A stretch of 6,742 nucleotides of DNA from CAZBYL01 sp964522805. Its GTDB lineage: Bacteria; Synergistota; Synergistia; Synergistales; Synergistaceae. Below are positions 1-5,208 of the stretch, piece after piece; position 1 is the first letter of the stretch, and each line of letters opens with the position of its first letter. Under the pieces are notes generated by a model. That model saw only the letters and a program-made list of their open reading frames with translations. It was not told the DNA's origin and did no database searches. The position numbers were made by a program, and so were the translations under genes. The stretch covers positions 1-6,742 of the forward strand of contig CAZFWP010000096.1 in the NCBI GenBank assembly GCA_964522805.1, read 5' to 3'.

Positions 1-204
1 AAACATTCTTGGGTTGCGGTGCACTTGATGGCAAAAGCTTATTTAAGCGAAATGAAAGAAAAGGGTCAACTGCCTGACACATTTAATAGAATATTGGTCA
101 AATCGTCTAAAGAATATGCAACGGATGCCGCAAAAATGTATAAAGAGATCATGATAATGACAAGATATGAATCTCTTAAGCAAAAATTTTCTCTTGATAT
201 TTGA
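1..204 (+). CDS. 3' end of an unidentified gene (partial, C-terminal 67 residues)
   Basis: The frame is open from the first base to a TGA stop at 202-204, so this is most likely the C-terminal end of a longer protein that begins before the window. A GTG at 19 could start a 61-residue protein, but no Shine-Dalgarno sequence stands before it. The visible 67 residues are soluble, charged and probably helical, rich in Lys, Met and Tyr (for example SSKEYATDAAKMYKEI), with no membrane segment and no motif that I recognise. G+C is about 34% by my count, clearly lower than the hut genes downstream (roughly 54-57% in the stretches I counted). Together with the terminator that follows at once, this suggests a separate, possibly acquired, unit. 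I cannot assign a function. Confidence 0.6.
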   Translation, partial: KHSWVAVHLMAKAYLSEMKEKGQLPDTFNRILVKSSKEYATDAAKMYKEIMIMTRYESLKQKFSLDI

Positions 205-229
205 TTATCATCTCTAACCTTAAAAGATG

Positions 230-272
230 TTGAGCCTGGTAACAGATGATGTTATCGGCTCAATATTTTTTA
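230..272 (+). terminator. intrinsic terminator after the AT-rich partial gene
   Basis: TTGAGCC (230-236) pairs perfectly with GGCTCAA (257-263). After one bulged T, GGTAAC (238-243) pairs with GTTATC (251-256) with one G-U pair, leaving a 7-base loop. Six T's follow at 266-271. It starts 26 bases after the stop codon at 204, so it closes the upstream unit and insulates the diguanylate cyclase gene. Confidence 0.85.
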
Positions 273-329
273 TGCTCAATATATTACGGTGATTTGCGGC
301 AATTTTCTAATTTATATATTGAAATAAGT

Positions 330-358
330 TTGACATGAGGAAAATCCGTATGTATTAT
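330..358 (+). promoter_or_regulatory. sigma-70 type promoter for the diguanylate cyclase gene
   Basis: A perfect -35 box TTGACA (330-335) and a -10 box TATTAT (353-358, five of six consensus bases) are separated by exactly 17 bases. Transcription would start near 365, giving a leader of about 58 bases before the TTG start at 424. The previous unit ends in a terminator at about 272, so this is the natural promoter for a monocistronic transcript. Confidence 0.75.
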
Positions 359-390
359 GTCTAATATCTACATTTAAAATAATACTCATT

Positions 391-426
391 GTCTGAAATG
401 AGGTGCAGACGGAGGTTTTGCGGTTG
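391..426 (+). promoter_or_regulatory. ribosome binding site fixing a TTG start, with an adjoining hairpin
   Basis: GGAGG (411-415) lies 8 bases before TTG at 424-426, which is in frame with the diguanylate cyclase. An upstream in-frame GTG at 403 has no Shine-Dalgarno and would put GGAGG inside the coding region, so TTG 424 is the better start. A small stem GTCTG (391-395) with CAGAC (406-410) ends directly against GGAGG and might modulate ribosome access. That regulatory role is inference. Confidence 0.65.
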
Positions 427-1698
427 AAGCATAGAATGGAATTAGTTATCTATGTTGTTATTCTGACGCTGTTTTCCGCTGTCACGCTGTTTACAATGTT
501 TGAAAGCCGCGAAAGGGTGGCGGCTGACTTTTTTGACAACATGTCAAGGGGTGCCGAAGCCATTGCTGCCGTGCTGGCGCAAACGACGATAATTACAGAC
601 AAAGACATGGCGGAGCTGAAGTCTATGCCGTTTATGGAGGCGGTGAGCCATCCTCTAAATAAGAGTCTGATAGAACATACAAAGGACCTCTATGATATTT
701 ATCATATTCGCTATGCCTACATTATGACGCCTCTTAAGGCGTCTGAGATAAGGTACCATGTTGATAAAAGTAACACGGATTTTTACGGCACCGAGGTTGG
801 AGAGCCTCTGAACTTGATGTGGCTTTTAGACGTGCTCTGCGACAAAGAGGATTTAAAAAAGACCGATACGCCGCAGGAATACGAAGATTACTACAAAGAT
901 ATCAACAGGTACTCATATATCAGAGACGGGCAGCAAAATATCCTCAAAAACAGACGCATTGCCAGCGAGCGCACCATTGATGAGTGGGGCGGTCTGATAA
1001 CTGCTTATGCCCCTGTTTATACGGTTGAAGGCAACTTTGCCGGTATGCTTGGCATTGATATCAGCACTGATCGCTACTCCTCAATTTGGCACAAAGCGTT
1101 TTCCATATTGCTTGCCGCCTATTCGCTTACATTTTGCCTTTTCCTATTCTTAACTTTGTGGATATACAGAAAGTTCAGCATCGCCGATAGAAACGCCAAG
1201 TATACTGACTCTCTCACCGGAGCGTACAATCGCCGTTACCAGGAGGATCATCTCACCGCGATTCTTGCTAGTCAGCATTATGCAAAAGAGAAAAATATTG
1301 CTTTTATTATGGTGGACATTGACCACTTCAAAACAATTAATGATACCTACGGGCACGCCCTGGGAGACATTAGCATCAGAAAGCTTTATACCTGTCTCAG
1401 AGACGTAATCGGCCAAGAAAAGGGTGTCGTTGTCAGATGGGGAGGAGATGAATTTATGGCCATCGCCGGCGTTGCTGATATGGAAGAAGCAGAATCCATA
1501 CTTGCCGGGATCTGCGCTCGTGTCAAGAGCAGCAGAGCTATTGATGCAGTTGTGATGAGCGTGTCTGTTGGTTGCTGCGTTGTTCCGCGTACGAGTCTCA
1601 AAATCTCTGAGGTTGAATCGTATATTAACAGGGCTGATGCTGCGCTCTATGAGGCAAAGGACAAAGGGCGGGACTGTTTTGTGTCTATCGCTTGGTAG
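424..1698 (+). CDS. membrane diguanylate cyclase with Cache-like sensor and GGDEF domain
   Basis: From TTG 424 the protein has 424 residues. A membrane segment (about 7-26) is followed by an extracytoplasmic region of about 200 residues. Its end, including APVYT and GMLGIDIS, resembles Cache/PDC ligand-sensing domains. A second membrane segment (about 226-247) leads into a GGDEF domain that opens with DSLTGAYNRR (262-271), has the metal-binding stretch VDIDHFK (297-303) and an intact GGDEF signature at 340-344. Such proteins make cyclic di-GMP from two GTP at the inner membrane under control of an external ligand. The signature residues are all present, so activity is expected. The inhibitory RxxD site normally five residues before GGDEF is absent (QEKG there), so product feedback through that site is unlikely. 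The gene has its own promoter and converges with the binding-protein gene. The ligand is unknown. Confidence 0.9.
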   Translation: MKHRMELVIYVVILTLFSAVTLFTMFESRERVAADFFDNMSRGAEAIAAVLAQTTIITDKDMAELKSMPFMEAVSHPLNKSLIEHTKDLYDIYHIRYAYIMTPLKASEIRYHVDKSNTDFYGTEVGEPLNLMWLLDVLCDKEDLKKTDTPQEYEDYYKDINRYSYIRDGQQNILKNRRIASERTIDEWGGLITAYAPVYTVEGNFAGMLGIDISTDRYSSIWHKAFSILLAAYSLTFCLFLFLTLWIYRKFSIADRNAKYTDSLTGAYNRRYQEDHLTAILASQHYAKEKNIAFIMVDIDHFKTINDTYGHALGDISIRKLYTCLRDVIGQEKGVVVRWGGDEFMAIAGVADMEEAESILAGICARVKSSRAIDAVVMSVSVGCCVVPRTSLKISEVESYINRADAALYEAKDKGRDCFVSIAW

Positions 1699-1774
1699 CT
1701 TTTGCCGCAGCTGATTCTTGTGTTGCCGGAAGCCTACCTTGTTAAACATAATCTTTTGCTGTTAAAAGGATAAT

Positions 1775-1813
1775 AAAAGAGGTGCGGAGGAAGATCTTTT
1801 CCGCACCTCTTTT
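1775..1813. terminator. bidirectional intrinsic terminator between convergent genes
   Basis: AAAAGAGGTGCGG (1775-1787) pairs perfectly over 13 bp with CCGCACCTCTTTT (1801-1813). The stem extends inward with A-U and G-U pairs towards a short loop. The A-run on the left arm becomes TTTTATTAT on the minus strand, and the right arm ends in TTTT on the plus strand. It lies 76 bases after the diguanylate cyclase stop and 31 bases after the binding-protein stop, so it can end both transcripts. The longer T-rich tail makes it look stronger for the minus strand. Confidence 0.85.
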
Positions 1814-1844
1814 CGCTCAAAGCTGTTGCCGATGTTATCTACCG

Positions 1845-3002
1845 TTATTTATCAGGTGTGATGATAGCCGGGTCTTTGATTTCGCCGTAATAGCGGAACA
1901 CGCCATTTTTTATCTGCTGAATCTGTATTGGCTTGACGATCTCGCCCTCTTTGTTAAAACCGTTGATTATCCCTGTGAGTCCGTTGTAATTTTTCGTAGC
2001 AGCGAGTGCCTTTGCTACCGCCGTTCCGTCAGTGGTTTTTGCCTGTTTGATGGCGTTGGCAAGCAGCATAAAGGCATCATAACCGGAGGCGCCGACCATG
2101 TCAGGCTCAATTTTATGGCGCTTACGGTATGTGGAGAGGAATTCCTGTACAAACTTGCGTTTATCATCTCTGTTAAGGTTTGTGACGATTATCAGCCCTT
2201 CCGCAGCTTTACCGCCAATTTCCGCTGTCTTGGGGGAGTCCGTTCCCTGTTCGCCCATGAAAGGAACGGTGATTCCCATATCCTTGGCCTGCTTAAGAGC
2301 AGGAGCAACCTGGAAGTAATACCCGCTGAAGAATACCAGGTCGGGGTTTGAAGCCTTCATCTTGGTTAAATATGGTTTAAAATCCTTTTCACTCATGGGG
2401 TATTTCTGAATGGAAACGATCTTTGCTTCAGGGTGCCCCTTCATGTATGTTTCAAAACCTTGGGTGAGAGTTGTGCCAAAGTCGTTGTCACTGACAATGA
2501 TGGCGATTTTTTTTGCTTTGAGAAGCTTAACTGCCGTGTAGGCAGCGCCCTTTCCCTCTACCGTTCCCAGAAAGCCATTGCGGAAGGTAAAATCGCCTTT
2601 GGTAATGTCAGGATGCAGCGCATATGCGGAAATAAGCGGAATCTCCTCATCGTTAAAGATGGCTGACACCGCACGGGTGGGGAGGCTGTATGAACCGGCT
2701 AAAAAGGCAACGATGCCGTCCTGCCCGATGAGCTTATGTGCCAGAGGTACAGACTGCTTGGGGTCAGCGGCATCATCATAGCAGATGAGTTCGACTTTTT
2801 TCCCGAGCAGTCCTCCCTCCGCATTTACTTTCGCCACAGCTAGTTTTACTGATTCATGGACACTAAAACCGTCTGCCGCTGCAAATCCTGTGAGCGGAGC
2901 CAACATACCTATTTTAATGGTATCGGCGGCCATTGCTGTTGCGCATGACAAAAGTACGGTAAGACATGAAAGTATTATTGCAGCTTTAAAACCTTTTTTC
3001 AT
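1845..3002 (-). CDS. ABC transporter periplasmic amino-acid binding protein (LivJ/Peripla_BP_6 type), orphan
   Basis: This 385-residue protein starts at ATG 3002, with AGGAGG 8 bases upstream. A GTG at 3011 overlaps that Shine-Dalgarno and is a poor start. A Sec signal peptide (KK, a hydrophobic core, then ATAMA) predicts cleavage after residue 25. LLSC at 17-20 is a weaker lipobox alternative. The mature protein has the hallmarks of the branched-chain amino-acid family: IKIGMLAPLTG at its start, NAEGGLLGKKVELI, the ligand-loop AGSYS near 102-106, SDNDFGT, and GASGYDAFMLLANAIKQA near the end. Its length fits the family. It would capture an amino acid or related small molecule in the periplasm for an importer. 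No permease or ATPase gene adjoins it, so it is a single-gene unit closed by the terminator at 1775-1813. It is divergent from hutU, so histidine or an imidazole compound is a possible ligand, but that is only context. Branched-chain amino acids or other ligands are equally possible. Confidence 0.9.
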   Translation of the reverse strand: MKKGFKAAIILSCLTVLLSCATAMAADTIKIGMLAPLTGFAAADGFSVHESVKLAVAKVNAEGGLLGKKVELICYDDAADPKQSVPLAHKLIGQDGIVAFLAGSYSLPTRAVSAIFNDEEIPLISAYALHPDITKGDFTFRNGFLGTVEGKGAAYTAVKLLKAKKIAIIVSDNDFGTTLTQGFETYMKGHPEAKIVSIQKYPMSEKDFKPYLTKMKASNPDLVFFSGYYFQVAPALKQAKDMGITVPFMGEQGTDSPKTAEIGGKAAEGLIIVTNLNRDDKRKFVQEFLSTYRKRHKIEPDMVGASGYDAFMLLANAIKQAKTTDGTAVAKALAATKNYNGLTGIINGFNKEGEIVKPIQIQQIKNGVFRYYGEIKDPAIITPDK

Positions 3003-3010
3003 TACACACA

Positions 3011-3016
3011 CCTCCT
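3011..3016 (-). promoter_or_regulatory. Shine-Dalgarno of the binding-protein gene
   Basis: On the minus strand AGGAGG runs from 3016 to 3011, followed by the 8-base spacer TGTGTGTA and then ATG at 3002. This decides the start against the in-frame GTG at 3011, which would overlap the ribosome site itself. Confidence 0.9.
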
Positions 3017-3076
3017 GTATTTTTTAGGCAGAGATTTTTCTGCCATAAAGCCGTCCGCAATATTTCCGTGTACAAA

Positions 3077-3108
3077 TAACAGTCCAATCAATTAACAGTC
3101 CGATCAAT
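3077..3108. repeat. tandem duplication of a 16-bp unit
   Basis: TAACAGTCCAATCAAT (3077-3092) is followed directly by TAACAGTCCGATCAAT (3093-3108), with one mismatch in 16 and no gap. No third copy flanks it. It lies 75-106 bases upstream of the binding-protein start. A 16-bp period is about one and a half helical turns. It could be a regulator site array or a simple slippage duplication. Confidence 0.85.
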
Positions 3109-3218
3109 CAAAGCCCCCAGTATAAACAACTGCTTTTGCCAATGTTGTTGCGTAAAAAATGTGACTATATTAAATATGTAGAGATTCTTACGCTACGTTA
3201 GCCATTCTAAAAAAAACG

Positions 3219-3236
3219 TATCAAATTTTTATCAAA
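3219..3236. repeat. TATCAAA direct repeat with 11-bp period
   Basis: TATCAAA occurs at 3219-3225 and again at 3230-3236, an 11-bp spacing that places both on the same face of the helix. The inverted copy TTTGATA lies at 3303-3309, and a one-mismatch copy CATCAAA at 3330-3336, both near the candidate hutU promoter. An activator- or repressor-binding array is a possible reading. Confidence 0.4.
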
Positions 3237-3239
3237 CGG

Positions 3240-3255
3240 TTGACTTTAACGTCAA
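3240..3255. repeat. 16-bp near-perfect palindrome
   Basis: TTGACTTTAACGTCAA has arms TTGAC/GTCAA and a TTAA centre, with a single mismatched pair. It directly follows the TATCAAA direct repeat and lies about 125-140 bases upstream of the hutU start, a plausible location for an activator or repressor dimer. TTGACT here is not followed by any -10 match at 16-18 bases, so a promoter reading is not supported. Confidence 0.4.
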
Positions 3256-3292
3256 TTTATGTTTTTGCCGTGTTTTTCGTCCTGGCTTTAAT

Positions 3293-3324
3293 TTGACGAT
3301 TCTTTGATACTGATGCTGTATATT
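3293..3324 (+). promoter_or_regulatory. candidate hutU promoter (non-ideal spacing)
   Basis: TTGACG (3293-3298, five of six) and TATATT (3319-3324, five of six) are the best -35 and -10 matches before hutU, but their 20-base spacing is longer than the usual 16-18. A promoter with poor spacing often depends on an activator or DNA twisting, but the pair may also be fortuitous. A start near 3331 would give a leader of about 50 bases. Confidence 0.35.
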
Positions 3325-3334
3325 GCAAGCATCA
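3311..3334. promoter_or_regulatory. inverted repeat, possible hut operator
   Basis: TGATGCT (3311-3317) and AGCATCA (3328-3334) are perfect inverted arms separated by 10 bases. The candidate -10 TATATT lies between the arms, so a dimeric repressor bound here would block initiation. The central TGTATATTGCA is loosely reminiscent of HutC-type (GntR family) sites such as TTGTATATACAA, but it is not a good match. No regulator gene is in the window. Confidence 0.4.
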
Positions 3335-3347
3335 AATAAAAACTAAA

Positions 3348-3359
3348 GTGCTACGGCAC
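3348..3359 (+). promoter_or_regulatory. UACG-tetraloop hairpin in the hutU leader
   Basis: GTGC-TACG-GCAC folds as a 4-bp stem closed by a C(UACG)G loop, a member of the exceptionally stable UNCG class. It ends 8 bases before the hutU ribosome site AGGGAG (3368-3373). It may protect the 5' end of the hutU mRNA or keep the ribosome site open. No T-run follows, so it is not a terminator. Confidence 0.4.
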
Positions 3360-3381
3360 AAAACCAAAGGGAGCGATTTAA

Positions 3382-5100
3382 ATGGCAGGTAACGCAGAGA
3401 TTCTCTATGAAGTAAAGGCACAGCGCGGCGGCACACTTAGATGTAAGGGCTGGAGACAGGAAACAATTCTCCGTATGCTTGAGAACAACATGGAAAACGC
3501 AGAGCACCCCGAAAAGCTGATAATCTACGGAGGCAACGGAAAGTGCGCCCGTAACTGGGAATCCTACCACGCTATCATTAAGAGCCTCAAAGAGCTTGAA
3601 GATGACGAGACCCTCGTTGTACAGTCAGGTATGCCTGTTGCAGTCTTTAAGACGCACAAGTATGCCCCTGTCGTTGTAATGGCCACCACAAACTTCATGC
3701 GTCCCTCATGGGAGACCTTCTACGAACTTGAAGAGAAGAACCTCACAATCTTTGCCCAGTACACAGCCGCTCCCTGGGAGTACATCGGAACACAGGGCGT
3801 TATCGAAGGAACATTTGAAACACTCGCCGCTGTAGGTATCAAACATTACGATGGCAGCATGGAAAACCGTATCCTTCTTACCGCTGGTGCGGGCGGAATG
3901 GGCGGCAACCAGACATGGGCGATGAAGATGCACGGCGGTGTTGCTATTGTTATCGACGCTGACATTGAAACACTCGAACGCCGCGTTGCTAAAAACTACC
4001 TTGACGAAATCGTCGGCTCACTTGACGAAGCGATCGAAGGCGCAAAGAAGTGCGTGGCTGAGAAGAGACCCCATTCATTCGGCGTAGTCGGCAATGCCGC
4101 TGACTGCTTCGAAGAGGCATACGAAAAGGGCTTCATGCCTGACGTCGTTACAGAAATGTGCCCCTGCCATGACCCGATTTCCTATATCCCCTCAGGATAT
4201 ACACCGGATCAGGCAAGAGAGCTTCGTAACTCCGATCTTGACACATACATGGAAAAGGCTCGCGTGACAATGAAGCGTCAGCTTGCAGCCATGCTGAAGT
4301 ATCTGGACAAGGGTGTTCCCGTGTTCGAATACGGCACAAGCATTCGTAAGGAATGCCGCGACGCTGGCTACCCCGAAGCAGAGGCCATGAGACTTCCCGC
4401 ATTCGTAGCTGACTACATCCGTCCGCTATTCTGCGAAGGCCGCGGACCCTTCCGCTGGACCTGTATCTCCGGTGACCCCGCAGACCTTAAGAGAACAGAC
4501 GAACTCGCAATGGAACTTTTCGGCAACGACCCCATCGTCGGACGCTGGATTCCGCTTGCAAGCAAATACCTTCCCATCGAAGGACTGCCCGCACGTATCT
4601 GCTACATGGGCTTCGGTCAGAGAAAGAAATTTGCTCTTGCGGTAAACGACCTCATTAAGAAGGGCGAAATCAAGGGTCCTGTGGCCTTCTCAAGAGACAA
4701 CCTTGACTCAGGCTCAATCGTCAACCCAACATTTGAATCAGAAAGAATGCCGGACGGCGGCGACCTTATCTCCGACTGGCCGATGCTTAACGGACTGCTC
4801 AACGCTTGCGGCATGTGTGACCTTATCGCAATCCAGGCCAACTACTCAATGGGTGAAGCGGTGCACACAGGCGTAACCCAGATAGCAGACGGCACAGCAG
4901 ACGCTGACGTTCGCCTCGAAGTCGCCATGACAGTCGACTCAGGAATTGGTGTAATCCGCCATGCTCAGGCCGGTTATGAATCAGCCAAAGATGTCGCCAA
5001 CGGAAAGGGCAAACTTACCCCCGAAGGAATCAAAGTTCCCCTTTGGTGGCAGCCTGCCGACAAAGTTACCTTCGGACCGGACGGAAGCGACAAGCTCTAA
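3382..5100 (+). CDS. hutU: urocanate hydratase (urocanase) family protein, divergent active-site motifs
   Basis: This 572-residue cytosolic enzyme starts at ATG 3382, with AGGGAG 8 bases upstream; the family is usually about 550-560 residues. Urocanase hydrates urocanate to 4-imidazolone-5-propanoate using bound NAD+ as an electrophile. The scaffold is clear: GWRQE, YGGNGKCARNW (49-59), YIGTQG (134-139), the NAD-binding TAGAGGMGGNQ (167-177), YIRPLFCEGRGPFRW (345-359), the signature GLPARIC with its reactive-site Cys407, RDNLDSGS (438-445), and GVIRHAQAGYE. Several motifs that I remember as nearly invariant differ. TDQTSAHDP is TEMCPCHDP (257-265), the HHGGGVG stretch is QANYSMG (485-491), and YGNNIR is YGTSIR (317-322). 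Codon use is strongly biased with few AUA or AGG codons, suggesting high expression. A terminator follows. The family assignment is firm; the exact substrate is less so. A urocanase-like hydratase for a modified urocanate is an alternative. Confidence 0.9.
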   Translation: MAGNAEILYEVKAQRGGTLRCKGWRQETILRMLENNMENAEHPEKLIIYGGNGKCARNWESYHAIIKSLKELEDDETLVVQSGMPVAVFKTHKYAPVVVMATTNFMRPSWETFYELEEKNLTIFAQYTAAPWEYIGTQGVIEGTFETLAAVGIKHYDGSMENRILLTAGAGGMGGNQTWAMKMHGGVAIVIDADIETLERRVAKNYLDEIVGSLDEAIEGAKKCVAEKRPHSFGVVGNAADCFEEAYEKGFMPDVVTEMCPCHDPISYIPSGYTPDQARELRNSDLDTYMEKARVTMKRQLAAMLKYLDKGVPVFEYGTSIRKECRDAGYPEAEAMRLPAFVADYIRPLFCEGRGPFRWTCISGDPADLKRTDELAMELFGNDPIVGRWIPLASKYLPIEGLPARICYMGFGQRKKFALAVNDLIKKGEIKGPVAFSRDNLDSGSIVNPTFESERMPDGGDLISDWPMLNGLLNACGMCDLIAIQANYSMGEAVHTGVTQIADGTADADVRLEVAMTVDSGIGVIRHAQAGYESAKDVANGKGKLTPEGIKVPLWWQPADKVTFGPDGSDKL

Positions 5101-5152
5101 GATTTATACCGCGAACTACTAGGTACCGGTGGGTATTTAACAAATATATCCG

Positions 5153-5187
5153 AAATCGAGGGTGCCGTTTTGACACCCTCGATTTTT
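5153..5187 (+). terminator. intrinsic terminator between hutU and hutI
   Basis: AAATCGAGGGTG (5153-5164) and CACCCTCGATTT (5174-5185) form a perfect 12-bp stem with a 9-base loop, followed by TTTTT at 5183-5187. It lies 52 bases after the hutU stop. The ribosome site of hutI begins only 8 bases beyond it, leaving no room for a promoter in between. Any hutI transcript, from hutU readthrough or a start in 5101-5152, must therefore pass through it. It probably sets a lower level for the downstream genes or serves as a regulated attenuator. Confidence 0.85.
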
Positions 5188-5194
5188 ACAATAT

Positions 5195-5200
5195 GGGAGG
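5195..5200 (+). promoter_or_regulatory. Shine-Dalgarno of hutI
   Basis: GGGAGG (5195-5200) has an ideal 8-base spacing to ATG 5209. In-frame alternatives are too close (ATG 5203, 2 bases) or overlap it (GTG 5200), and an ATG at 5170 lies inside the terminator hairpin. ATG 5209 is therefore chosen. Confidence 0.85.
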
Positions 5201-5208
5201 TGATGCAG

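Larger units (their letters stand above)
3003..3381. other. 379-bp divergent regulatory region between the binding-protein gene and hutU
   Basis: I see no credible gene here. The region is AT-rich and holds, from the binding-protein side, its AGGAGG, a small leader hairpin GGCAGA/TCTGCC (3027-3032 with 3039-3044), the 16-bp tandem repeat, the TATCAAA repeats, two palindromes, a candidate hutU promoter and a stable leader hairpin. The density of repeats suggests binding sites for one or more regulators acting on either or both genes. No convincing promoter for the binding protein could be picked out. TATACT on the minus strand at 3124-3119 is a -10-like match without a good -35. Confidence 0.7.

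Noticed and set aside
403..423. GTG at 403 as the diguanylate cyclase start
   Set aside because: No Shine-Dalgarno precedes it, and the good GGAGG at 411-415 points to TTG 424.
359..423. A riboswitch (for example cyclic di-GMP type) in the diguanylate cyclase leader
   Set aside because: The leader is only about 58 bases and shows one 5-bp stem, with none of the conserved riboswitch cores that I know.
1150..1749. A long open frame of 199 codons on the minus strand opposite the diguanylate cyclase
   Set aside because: It overlaps the GGDEF domain coding sequence, shows no family features and no ribosome site, and the plus-strand gene is certain.
1782..2351. A 189-codon open frame on the plus strand opposite the binding-protein gene
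   Set aside because: It begins inside a terminator hairpin and lies antisense to a clear family member; its translation resembles no protein I know.
3119..3124. TATACT on the minus strand as a -10 box for the binding-protein gene
   Set aside because: No acceptable -35 element lies 16-18 bases upstream, so a promoter cannot be supported from this alone.
3283..3297. A sigma-54 promoter (TGGC...TTGA) before hutU
   Set aside because: The two elements are one base too close and the second lacks the GC dinucleotide, so it does not meet the -24/-12 pattern.
3001..3400. A CRISPR array or transfer RNA gene in the repeat-rich spacer
   Set aside because: The repeats are only two copies of 16 bp without spacers, and no cloverleaf can be drawn.
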